This document shows, piece by piece, positions 8,641 to 14,579 of a stretch of 31,409 nt of DNA. Under the pieces are notes generated by a model that searched no databases, was not told the origin of the DNA, and saw only the letters and a program-made list of their open reading frames with translations. How positions within the stretch are numbered: the first letter of the stretch is position 1; each line of letters starts with the position of its first letter. The stretch covers positions 43,729-75,137 of the forward strand of contig DBTZ01000022.1 of the NCBI GenBank assembly GCA_002307315.1, read 5' to 3'. Origin of the DNA: Alphaproteobacteria bacterium UBA1303. GTDB taxonomy: Bacteria; Pseudomonadota; Alphaproteobacteria; Micropepsales; Micropepsaceae. A program made the position numbers and the translations under genes.

Positions 8641-9111
8641 TTAGTGAGGCTGAAGGCCATACCTCTCTCGCAAGCCGTCAGCTATACGCAATGCTTCATC
8701 ACGTAGCTTTCCACGATCTTCATTGCACTTATCCGACATGCTGTGGTCATCGAGGCAGGCCGTATTTCGACCAATCCCCGATCTTTCAAGGTCATTTAGA
8801 AAGCCCAAGGCACGCGCCGCATATTCGTTGTCTATGGCACGCCATCCATCAGCATCATCGGGATATTGTGGCATCGCGGGGAATTCTATAAGCGGCGCTT
8901 TTTCATTGGCATAAATCTCGTAGTCGCTCGATTGTTTTTCACATTCGATGGCAAAGCGTTCGAGGGAACAAGCAATCCTGTGAGCGAGGTAGGTCGCACT
9001 GCTTTTGGCCTTCCTATTATCCTGTAGATGAGCAATCCACCCGCCAAGCACAACGCCAGCCAATCCGCTACTGGCGGAGATCATGGCAGTCCATATTTCT
9101 CCACAGGCCAT
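8641..9111 (-). CDS. Hypothetical protein with one N-terminal transmembrane segment
   Basis: The 156-residue protein has a hydrophobic helix near residues 8-26 (MISASSGLAGVVLGGWIA), then a polar helical domain with an SLERFAIECEKQ stretch and a MPQYPDDADGWRAID segment. Similar small single-pass proteins occur among plasmid and phage hypotheticals as I recall, but I assign no function. The start at 9111 is supported by GGAAGGGG six bases upstream; the GTG at 9132 is less likely. A candidate promoter lies at 9142-9170. It is the first gene of a two-gene minus-strand unit with the HEPN-like gene 80 bases downstream. The low GC fits the accessory island. Confidence 0.72.
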   Translation of the reverse strand: MACGEIWTAMISASSGLAGVVLGGWIAHLQDNRKAKSSATYLAHRIACSLERFAIECEKQSSDYEIYANEKAPLIEFPAMPQYPDDADGWRAIDNEYAARALGFLNDLERSGIGRNTACLDDHSMSDKCNEDRGKLRDEALRIADGLRERYGLQPH

Positions 9112-9141
9112 TTTACACCCCTTCCAAACCACAACCTTTAG

Positions 9142-9170
9142 TTTGTATGCGCCGGTAATCGACTATTCAA
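9142..9170 (-). promoter_or_regulatory. Candidate sigma-70 promoter for the two-gene HEPN/membrane protein unit
   Basis: On the minus strand, TTGAAT (9170-9165) and TACAAA (9147-9142) are separated by exactly 17 bases, each matching four of six consensus positions. The predicted start near 9135 gives a leader of about 24 bases carrying the strong Shine-Dalgarno of the gene starting at 9111. Confidence 0.45.
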
Positions 9171-9221
9171 GGTCGGCCCTGATGCTTGCGAAAAATTGGA
9201 CTGCTGGCAAAGAACCGCGAT

Positions 9222-9313
9222 GTACGGCAAGGGGGGGCTAAATCGAAAAATAATCCCACCACATAAGCCTTTTCCGCGTGTTGCAAAATTCTTGATTTCT
9301 GCACCATGCGATA
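9222..9313 (+). repeat. Island direct repeat, left copy (flanks parDE)
   Basis: This copy pairs with 10116-10204. The 69-base block 9241-9309 matches 10132-10200 at 62 of 69 positions without gaps. Similarity continues to the left through GTACGG and AAGGG, with a 3-base length difference, and ends on the right after CACCATGC. Inside is the run CATAAGCCTTTTCCGCGTG, identical in both copies, followed by a palindromic core related to the short copy at 7693-7726. It lies 183 bases before the parD start. Confidence 0.85.
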
Positions 9314-9445
9314 CCCCCATTTTTCGCAAATCGCCGTAGTTTATGCGGCAAGGCACTTTCACCATTTTTGTCATTCCCGGCCGAGCGCGCGCGATAGCGA
9401 TGCGCGAGGGGATGTGCCCGACCGGACCCTGGTCTATGGCATTAC

Positions 9446-9470
9446 TTGCCATTTGTTGCCATTTGTGGCA
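9446..9470 (+). promoter_or_regulatory. Candidate ParD operator
   Basis: Two abutting copies of TTGCCATTTG (9446-9455 and 9456-9465) are followed by TGGCA, which forms an inverted repeat with the second copy (TGCCA, four bases, TGGCA). Ribbon-helix-helix antitoxins such as ParD commonly repress their own promoter through such short repeats. It sits 26 bases before the parD start. A weak -35/-10 pair (TTGCCA at 9446, CACACT at 9469) overlaps it. Confidence 0.4.
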
Positions 9471-9495
9471 CACTGCAAGGGACCAGGAGATCGCA

Positions 9496-9756
9496 ATGCA
9501 AAGCATGAACATTTCGCTGCCTGAACCGCTGAAGGAGTTCGTGGACGGCCAGATTTCGACCGGACGCTATAGCAGTGCCAGTGAGTACGTCCGCGAGTTG
9601 ATCCGCAACGACGAGAAGCGCAAGGCCGAAGAACAGCTTGAGGCAATGCTGCTCGAAGGCCTGTCCGGCACGGAAACCGAATTGACCCCGGCGGACTGGA
9701 CGGCCATTCGCAAGGAAGCCTTGGCAAAGGTTGATGCGAGAAAGCAGAAACGCTGA
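9496..9756 (+). CDS. parD: ParD-family antitoxin (ribbon-helix-helix)
   Basis: The 86-residue protein begins MQSMNISLPEPLKEFVD, the beta-strand and first helix of a CopG/ParD ribbon-helix-helix DNA-binding domain. GRYSSASEYVRELIR is the typical second part. The C-terminal half (about 45-86), Glu/Ala-rich and charged, is the segment that normally wraps and neutralises the ParE toxin. The start at 9496 is preferred over upstream in-frame starts because AGGAGA lies at 9485-9490 and the family begins here. The stop overlaps the toxin start (TGATG), giving coupled translation and antitoxin-first order. The promoter region contains candidate operator repeats, and the whole module is flanked by 90-bp direct repeats. 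Confidence 0.9.
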   Translation: MQSMNISLPEPLKEFVDGQISTGRYSSASEYVRELIRNDEKRKAEEQLEAMLLEGLSGTETELTPADWTAIRKEALAKVDARKQKR

Positions 9757-10076
9757 TGCCCACTGTCACCAGCTACGAGGCGGCTCGGCGCGACCTGGTC
9801 GAACACTTCGTCTATCTGGCAAAAGAAGCCGGGCTGGATGTGGCGGAACGTTTCCTCGCCAATGCCGAAGCCAGCTTCAACGATTTGGCGCGGCAGCCCG
9901 AAATGGGCACACCGCTAACGCTGAAGAACCCCGCCCTGGCGAACCTCCGCAAGGGACGGGTCAAAGGCTTCGACAATCACCTGGTGTTCTATGAGCCGCG
10001 CCCCGACGGCGTCTCCATCGTGCGCGTTCTCCACGCCGCCAGCGATTGGTGGGGCTTGTTGGGCTACGCAGATTAG
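9756..10076 (+). CDS. parE: ParE-family toxin (RelE/ParE superfamily)
   Basis: The 106-residue protein has the ParE pattern: an N-terminal region rich in helices (YEAARRDLVEHFVYLAKEAG), a central GTPLTLKNPAL segment, then KGRVKGFDNHLVFYE, and a final strand with IVRVLHAASDWWGLL. Characterised ParE proteins poison DNA gyrase, while RelE relatives cut mRNA on the ribosome; sequence alone favours the ParE branch because the RelE catalytic cluster is not evident. It is encoded by the second gene of the module, overlapping the parD stop by one base. No truncation is seen. The right-hand direct repeat begins 40 bases after the stop. Confidence 0.9.
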   Translation: MPTVTSYEAARRDLVEHFVYLAKEAGLDVAERFLANAEASFNDLARQPEMGTPLTLKNPALANLRKGRVKGFDNHLVFYEPRPDGVSIVRVLHAASDWWGLLGYAD

Positions 10077-10115
10077 GTGCTGCCTGCACAAGCGCCGGGC
10101 GGTTTCCGCGGCGCG

Positions 10116-10204
10116 GTACGGGAAGGGTCAAAATCGCAGAATAATGCCACCGCATAAGCCTTTTCCGCGTGGTGCGAAATTCTTGAATTCTGCACCATGC
10201 AATA
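10116..10204 (+). repeat. Island direct repeat, right copy (flanks parDE)
   Basis: This is the partner of 9222-9313 in the same orientation (62/69 identical over 10132-10200). Its palindromic core GGTGCGAAATTCTTGAATTC plus TGCACC is more symmetrical than in the left copy. The inverted arms TGGTGC...GCACCA can form a stem around a GAATTC-like centre. It separates parDE from the MazEF-type module. Confidence 0.85.
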
Positions 10205-10266
10205 AGGCCCGTTTATCATCGTCCAACCGGCGGCGATCATAATGGGGTGTGTTTTCGACGTGACCG

Positions 10267-10305
10267 TTGACAAAATTCCGATGCCATAGTATCGTTACAT
10301 GTAAC
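10267..10305 (+). promoter_or_regulatory. Candidate promoter and operator of the MazEF-type module
   Basis: TTGACA (10267-10272), a 17-base spacer and TATCGT (10290-10295) form a promoter. A perfect 12-bp palindrome, GTTACATGTAAC (10294-10305), overlaps the -10 end and the expected transcript start, which is ideal for repression by the antitoxin or the toxin-antitoxin complex. The leader to the antitoxin ATG at 10321 would be only about 20 bases and has no clear Shine-Dalgarno. Confidence 0.6.
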
Positions 10306-10320
10306 AATTTCGGTGTTGCC

Positions 10321-10548
10321 ATGCCGCCGATACCCCTCACCGAGCGCGTTCAAAAGCGCCGGGCCGCGTTGCGCGCCGCAGGCCTGCGCCCGGTGCAGAT
10401 TTGGGTGCCCGATACAAGCCGCCCCGGATTTGCCGAGGAGTGCCTTCGCCAAACCAAGATGGTCGCCGAAGCCGATATGGCCGATACGGAGTTGATGGGT
10501 TTCCTGGATGCGGCCCTGCTCGATCTGAGCGGCGAGAACAAGGCGTGA
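10321..10548 (+). CDS. MazE-like antitoxin of the DUF3018 family
   Basis: The 75-residue protein carries the family pattern: SERV-like start (PLTERVQKRRAALRAAGLRP), then VQIWVPDTSRPGFAEE and an acidic helical C-terminus (ADMADTELMGFLDAAL). DUF3018 proteins are found directly upstream of MazF/PemK toxins and are taken to be their antitoxins and autorepressors. ATG 10321 fits the family start; the frame is open further upstream, but there it would cross the promoter and palindrome at 10267-10305. The stop codon overlaps the toxin's GTG (GTGA), giving coupled translation. Confidence 0.88.
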   Translation: MPPIPLTERVQKRRAALRAAGLRPVQIWVPDTSRPGFAEECLRQTKMVAEADMADTELMGFLDAALLDLSGENKA

Positions 10549-10868
10549 AACGCGGCGATCTGATTACCGTCGCCATGCCGGGCGATTTCGGAAAGCCGCG
10601 TCCGGCACTGGTCATTCAGTCCGATCAATTCGCAGCCGCCGCCACCGTTTCGGTGTTGCTGGTATCGGGAACGCTGGTCGATGCGCCCCTCATCCGTATC
10701 CGCATCGAACCATCGCCGGAGAACGGGCTGCGCAAGCCGTCGCAAATCATGGTGGACAAGATCGTGACGGTGAGGCGCGACAAAGCCGGGCCGCCCATTG
10801 GACGGCTGGACGACGAGATCATGCTTACGGTCAATCGTGCCCTGGCGCTGTTCCTCGGCTTTGCCTGA
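10545..10868 (+). CDS. MazF/PemK-family toxin (endoribonuclease)
   Basis: The 107-residue protein starts VKRGDLITVAMPGDFGKPRPA-like, the beta-barrel opening of the MazF/PemK fold (RGDL and KPRPALVIQ are the signature). It continues with VSVLLVSGTL, a KPSQIMVDKIVTV strand and a terminal helix NRALALFLG. MazF toxins cut mRNA at short single-stranded sites; the cut site cannot be read from sequence. The GTG start at 10545 overlaps the antitoxin stop and matches the conserved N-terminus, so the longer upstream frame is rejected. No sign of decay is seen, so it is probably an active pair with the preceding DUF3018 antitoxin. Confidence 0.9.
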   Translation: MKRGDLITVAMPGDFGKPRPALVIQSDQFAAAATVSVLLVSGTLVDAPLIRIRIEPSPENGLRKPSQIMVDKIVTVRRDKAGPPIGRLDDEIMLTVNRALALFLGFA

Positions 10869-10923
10869 TCGGCGGCGCGCTTATCCAGGATGGCCAAAAT
10901 GGATGTAAACTTCCGTTCCAAGA

Positions 10924-10957
10924 GCATTTCACTGTTTAACGAAAAACACTGAAATGC
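10924..10957. repeat. Long imperfect hairpin after the MazF-type gene
   Basis: Arms GCATTTCACTGTT (10924-10936) and AACACTGAAATGC (10945-10957) pair at 12 of 13 positions (one C-C mismatch) around the 8-base loop TAACGAAA. No T-tract follows in either direction, so it is not a classic intrinsic terminator. It lies 55 bases after the toxin stop, near the right edge of the island. Confidence 0.6.
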
Positions 10958-11035
10958 ACTAACTCCTTGAAGCGCTTTGGAAATCCATATGGCGGCGCAA
11001 GGCTAAACCGGATGTGGGGGGAGCCCCCCCAAATG

Positions 11036-11060
11036 AGTGCAAACAAAGATCAATATATTG
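11036..11060 (+). repeat. 25-bp repeat, copy 1 (inverted relative to 28732-28756)
   Basis: The sequence AGTGCAAACAAAGATCAA plus TATATTG matches the reverse complement of 28732-28756 at 24 of 25 positions. This copy lies 23 bases beyond the mutY stop codon, just right of a GGGGG/CCCCC hairpin at 11016-11030. Confidence 0.75.
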
Positions 11061-11083
11061 TGGGTATTGGATTTGAGCGATCA

Positions 11084-12187
11084 TCATATAGTATTCTTTA
11101 GCGCCGCCCCATGCTTGAGAATCTTGCGCATGACGGTCGGCAGAGCGGCGCCGGGCAAGGCGTCTTGCGAAACCCAGTACGACTCGCCCGCAGCGGAAGG
11201 GCCTGCCTTTGCGGACGGTGACGGCGGATGGGAGACCGGACAAACCGCATACACCTCTATCTCCAGCTCGAAATGGGTGAAGGTGTGGCGCACGATACCG
11301 GGCAGCTTCTTCCATTTTGCCCGGAACGGCGCCTGGGCCGGCGCCTCATCCGCAGACGGAAAATTCTCGCCCCACGGCCCCAACGGCGGTTGCAGCATGC
11401 CGCCGAGCAATCCCTTCTCGGGCCGCTTTTCCAGCAGCACCCTGCCCGCCTTGTCCGTTGCCACGAAAGCCGCGCCGCGCCGGAGCGGCCGCGCCTTTTT
11501 CGCCGCCTTGACCGGCAGGCGCATCGCCATGCCCAACCGCCGCCCCTCGCACCATTTTGCCAGCGGGCACCGCGCGCAATCCGGCCGCGGGGTGCAGACG
11601 GTGGCGCCCAAATCCATCAGGCTTTGGGCAAAATCGCCGGGGCGATCCGCCGGCACCATCGCCCGGCACAAATCGCGCAGCCGTTTCTTGGCGGCGGGCA
11701 ACGGCTCCTCGATGGCGTAAAGGCGGGCGATCACCCGTTCGGCGTTGGCGTCCATCGCGGATTCGCGCGCGCTAAATGCGATGGCGGCAATCGCCCCGGC
11801 GGTGTAGGCGCCGATCCCCGGCAGCGCCATCAGCCCCTCGACCGTCATGGGGAACGTGCCGCCCGCCGCCGCCACCTTTTTGGCACAGGCGTGCAGATTG
11901 CGGGCGCGGGCGTAGTAGCCCAGCCCCGCCCAGGCCCCCAGCACCTCGTCGAGGCCGGCGGCAGCAAGCGCTTCGACGGTGGGCCAGCGGGCAATGAATT
12001 TTCGGTAATATCCCGCCACGGCGGCGACCGTGGTCTGCTGCAGCATGATCTCGGACAGCCAGACGCCATAAGGATCGGCCGGCTTCCCCGCCTTGGCCCG
12101 CCACGGCAAATCGCGGCGGTTGACGTCGTACCAGGTGAGCAGAACGCCGCTCCATGGTTTGCCGGTTTTCTTTGCCAAGCGCCGCAT
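11084..12187 (-). CDS. mutY: A/G-specific adenine DNA glycosylase MutY
   Basis: MutY removes adenine mispaired with 8-oxoguanine, preventing G:C to T:A changes. The 367 residues contain PYGVWLSEIMLQQT with catalytic Glu46, the helix-hairpin-helix PGIGAYTAGAI, and catalytic Asp146 in MDANAERVIARL. The cysteines of the [4Fe-4S] loop are Cys198, 204, 207 and 213. The C-terminal part is the NUDIX-like domain that reads 8-oxoG (RRGAAFVATDKAGRVLLEKRP, then RHTFTHFELEIEVY). The first cysteine spacing is X5 rather than the usual X6. The start at 12187 suits the family length; an upstream ATG at 12235 with GAGG before it would add 16 residues and leave only 12 bases to the divergent dsbA-like start. 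The frame is open further still, but only as antisense of that gene. Confidence 0.94.
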   Translation of the reverse strand: MRRLAKKTGKPWSGVLLTWYDVNRRDLPWRAKAGKPADPYGVWLSEIMLQQTTVAAVAGYYRKFIARWPTVEALAAAGLDEVLGAWAGLGYYARARNLHACAKKVAAAGGTFPMTVEGLMALPGIGAYTAGAIAAIAFSARESAMDANAERVIARLYAIEEPLPAAKKRLRDLCRAMVPADRPGDFAQSLMDLGATVCTPRPDCARCPLAKWCEGRRLGMAMRLPVKAAKKARPLRRGAAFVATDKAGRVLLEKRPEKGLLGGMLQPPLGPWGENFPSADEAPAQAPFRAKWKKLPGIVRHTFTHFELEIEVYAVCPVSHPPSPSAKAGPSAAGESYWVSQDALPGAALPTVMRKILKHGAALKNTI

Positions 12188-12247
12188 CCGTTCTTGCCCG
12201 CCCCCACCTTTGGCGGATAAAACCAAAAGCCGCATAGGGAGCCTCAC

Positions 12248-12952
12248 ATGACCACCGATAACCAGGATGTCAAACCCCGCCGGCGCATGAACCGGTGGCT
12301 GATTGGCATCGAGATCGCCGCGCTGCTGGCCGTGATCGCCGCCGGGATCTACATCCTGACCGGTGGCGATATCGGCGGCAGCGTCGAAGCCTCGGCACCG
12401 CAGCGGAACACCGGGATCTACAAAGACGACCACACACTGGGCAATCCCAACGCACCGGTGACGGTAATCGAATACGCCGCGCCCTCCTGCCCGCACTGCG
12501 CCCACTTCTTCCTGACGGTATTTCCCCAGTTGAAGAAGCAATACATCGATACCGGAAAAGTCTATTTCGTATTCCGCGTCTTTCCGCTGATGGCCGCCGA
12601 CGGCGCCGTCGAGGCGGTGGCCCGCTCGCTGCCCAAGGAACGCTACTTCGGCGTCGTCGACCTTGTGTATCGCACCCAACCGAAATGGGATCCGGAATAC
12701 GGCGTCACCAACGTCCGCGATGCCTTGGTTGCGGTCTTGAGCGAGACGGGCGTCACTGCGGCGCAGTTCGATAAAATTCTGGCGGATCAAAACATGCAGA
12801 ACCGCATCAATCAAATCGCTCAGGACGGCGAAACCAAATACGATATCCACGCCGTTCCCACCTTCGTCGTCAACGGCAAGGTCATGGAGAACAAGGGCGA
12901 CGTCTGGCAGGATATGAAGGCAGCCATCGACGCCGGTCTTTCCCGGCACTGA
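12248..12952 (+). CDS. Membrane-anchored DsbA-family thiol:disulfide oxidoreductase (first copy)
   Basis: The 234-residue protein has a short basic N-terminus, one membrane segment (about residues 17-37, WLIGIEIAALLAVIAAGIYI) and a periplasmic thioredoxin-fold domain of the DsbA/Com1-like (Thioredoxin_4) type. The redox pair is Cys81-Pro-His-Cys84, identical to the CPHC of DsbA. The cis-Pro segment is AVPTFVVNG near the C-terminus. It probably oxidises or isomerises thiols of exported proteins. AGGGAG sits six bases before the ATG. It is divergent from mutY. A second DsbA-like gene lies two genes downstream and is clearly paralogous (shared KWDPEY, FRVFP, MAADGA motifs), suggesting local duplication. 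Confidence 0.9.
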   Translation: MTTDNQDVKPRRRMNRWLIGIEIAALLAVIAAGIYILTGGDIGGSVEASAPQRNTGIYKDDHTLGNPNAPVTVIEYAAPSCPHCAHFFLTVFPQLKKQYIDTGKVYFVFRVFPLMAADGAVEAVARSLPKERYFGVVDLVYRTQPKWDPEYGVTNVRDALVAVLSETGVTAAQFDKILADQNMQNRINQIAQDGETKYDIHAVPTFVVNGKVMENKGDVWQDMKAAIDAGLSRH

Positions 12953-13026
12953 CAATCTGTGGATGAACCGCCCGGAAGCACTGCGCGGCTTTGCCGCCGC
13001 CGTCTTCTTCGGCGCATAATCGGGCC

Positions 13027-13560
13027 ATGAGCGAAAACCCGTCGAGCGATGCACCGAAACGGCGCGGCCGTGCCGCCGCGGCCGATGCCGATGTATGCGC
13101 CGTCGCCAAAGCGGCATTTGCCGGCAAGGGGTTCTCCGACCCCAGACTGGCGCTCGACTGGTCGACAATCGTCGGCGAAGATGTCGCGCGCCTGACCCTG
13201 CCGTTGAGGCTTTCGGGCGGGGCGTTAACTCTGAAAACCGAGCCCGGTGCCGCCGCCTTCCTAAGTTACGAGACCCGCACGCTCTGCGAACGCATCAATA
13301 CCTATTTCGGCCGCACCCTGGTGGTACGGCTGAAATTCGTGCAAGGATCGCTGCCCTCCCGCCCCCGGCCACAGGCCCGCTTGGTTCCGCCGCAGACTTT
13401 ACCGGAAAACGATCCCGTCCTTAACTATGAAGGCCCGGATCGTCTGCATGCGGCACTGGTCAAGCTTGCCCGCGCCCGGCGCTCTCGGTCTATAATGCCC
13501 GGCAATTCTCCTGATCAATCTTGTGGAGCGACGAATGTCCCTCAAGGACCACATCAATGA
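13027..13560 (+). CDS. DUF721/DciA-family protein (replicative helicase loader type)
   Basis: The 177-residue protein contains the DUF721 core: LDWSTIVGEDVARLTLPLRL, then a strand with GALTLKTEPGAAAFLSYE, a TLCERINTYFG helix and VVRLKFVQG. DciA proteins of this family load the DnaB replicative helicase in bacteria that lack DnaC. The N-terminal 25 residues are charged and Ala-rich, and the C-terminus is an unordered Pro/Arg-rich tail after the core. ATG 13027 is the first sensible start; its Shine-Dalgarno is poor. The 3' end overlaps the next gene by 26 bases, so the extreme C-terminus also encodes that gene's ribosome-binding site. A DUF721 gene next to mutY, a DsbA-like gene and smc is a recurring alphaproteobacterial order. 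Confidence 0.85.
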   Translation: MSENPSSDAPKRRGRAAAADADVCAVAKAAFAGKGFSDPRLALDWSTIVGEDVARLTLPLRLSGGALTLKTEPGAAAFLSYETRTLCERINTYFGRTLVVRLKFVQGSLPSRPRPQARLVPPQTLPENDPVLNYEGPDRLHAALVKLARARRSRSIMPGNSPDQSCGATNVPQGPHQ

Positions 13561-14551
13561 CGCGTTGAACGCGACAACCCCGGACAACGAAACCCGCCGG
13601 GAGACCTATCGTGAAATTCTATCCGCCGCCGGAGACGACAATTCCGACGCCGGTATCGTGAACGTCGTCACCCGGATCATCACCGAACGCGAACGCAAAG
13701 CCGGCTCTTACGTCCTGGCCGGGCACACCGATATGGCCAAGCGCGAGCGCGAGGAAATCGGCGCGCTGCGCGCCCTGCTGCGACAGGGACCGTTGCCGAC
13801 GGAACCGACGACGCCAACGGCGGCCCCAAAAACGGAGCCGGCCCAAGCGGCCGCTGTGGAGGCCGAAAAGAAACCGCTGTTTTCGCGCCCACAAGCGGTT
13901 GTGGCCGCGGCGGTGGCCGGCGTGTTGATCCTGGCGGTGGGAATATGGTTCTGGATCGGCTCGGGCAATCGAGAAGCCGGCACCGATGCCGCCGCGCATC
14001 AAAATATCTTCACCTACCCGGACGATCATGCGGTAGGCGATCCCAAGGCGCCGGTGGTGCTGGTGGAATACGCCGCACCGGCCTGCCCGCATTGCAGCCA
14101 CTTCTTTGTCACCGTCTTTCCGACAATGAAGAAGGAGTACATCGACACCGGCAAGATCTATTACATCTTCCGCGTTTTCCCGATTATGGCAGCCGACGGC
14201 GCTGCCGAGGCGATCGCCCGCTGTTTGCCTGAGGATAAGTATTTCCAGTTCCTTGACCTTCTGTTCCGAAATCAAGAGAAATGGGATCCGGAGTATAAAG
14301 TAACCGACGTACGCGGTGGGTTGGTCCGGCTGTCACGGATCGCGGGATTGAATGCGGCGCAGGTGGACAGTTGCATCGCCGACCCGAAGATTCAGGGAAG
14401 GATCAACACCATCGCCAAGGATGCAACGGACAAGTTCGACCTGCAGGCGGTGCCGGCCTTCATCGTCGATGGGACGTTCTGGCGCTCCGGTGGTGTCACT
14501 TGGCCCGAGTTGAAAGAGAAACTCGATGCCCAACTGGCAAAGAAAAAATAA
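13535..14551 (+). CDS. YqeY-like domain fused to membrane-anchored DsbA-family oxidoreductase
   Basis: The 338-residue protein has an unusual layout. Residues 1-85 (MSLKDHINDAL, then RRETYREILSAAG, IITERERKAGSYVLAGHTD and KREREEIGALRALL) resemble the helical N-terminal domain of YqeY (the GatB/YqeY family). Residues 86-118 form a Pro/Ala/Thr-rich linker, 120-142 a transmembrane helix (AVVAAAVAGVLILAVGIWFW), and the rest a DsbA-like domain with Cys184-Pro-His-Cys187 and a cis-Pro AVPAFIVDG. The predicted topology puts the YqeY-like part in the cytoplasm and the thiol domain in the periplasm. It is paralogous to the gene at 12248. The start at 13535 has GGAG about seven bases upstream; a GTG at 13523 is possible. 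The DsbA part is certain; the YqeY match is by eye. Confidence 0.88.
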   Translation: MSLKDHINDALNATTPDNETRRETYREILSAAGDDNSDAGIVNVVTRIITERERKAGSYVLAGHTDMAKREREEIGALRALLRQGPLPTEPTTPTAAPKTEPAQAAAVEAEKKPLFSRPQAVVAAAVAGVLILAVGIWFWIGSGNREAGTDAAAHQNIFTYPDDHAVGDPKAPVVLVEYAAPACPHCSHFFVTVFPTMKKEYIDTGKIYYIFRVFPIMAADGAAEAIARCLPEDKYFQFLDLLFRNQEKWDPEYKVTDVRGGLVRLSRIAGLNAAQVDSCIADPKIQGRINTIAKDATDKFDLQAVPAFIVDGTFWRSGGVTWPELKEKLDAQLAKKK

Positions 14552-14579
14552 TCTGTATGCGTAACGCGAGGCGCGTCCA

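Larger units (their letters stand above)
9112..9495. other. 384-bp intergenic region between divergent modules
   Basis: No gene is supported here. From left to right the region holds the minus-strand promoter (9142-9170), the repeat copy at 9222-9313, a GC-rich palindromic stretch around 9366-9413 beginning TTTTGTCATTCCCGG, and the short direct repeats just before parD (9446-9470). Confidence 0.7.

Noticed and set aside
9366..9413. REP-like palindromic stretch starting TTTTGTCATTCCCGG with CGCGC...GCGCG
   Set aside because: It resembles common dispersed palindromes, but there is only one copy in the window and the arms pair poorly, so it was not called as a feature.
9222..10204. Integron attC sites
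   Set aside because: The repeats have the right size and gene-cassette setting, but no GTTRRRY/RYYYAAC core pair is seen at their ends and no integron integrase is in the window.
11016..11030. GGGGG/CCCCC hairpin as mutY terminator
   Set aside because: The loop is minimal and no T-tract follows on the minus strand. It is more likely just a homopolymer pair.
12236..13168. In-frame N-terminal extension of mutY to 13168
   Set aside because: It would cover the dsbA-like gene in antisense and add over 300 residues foreign to MutY.
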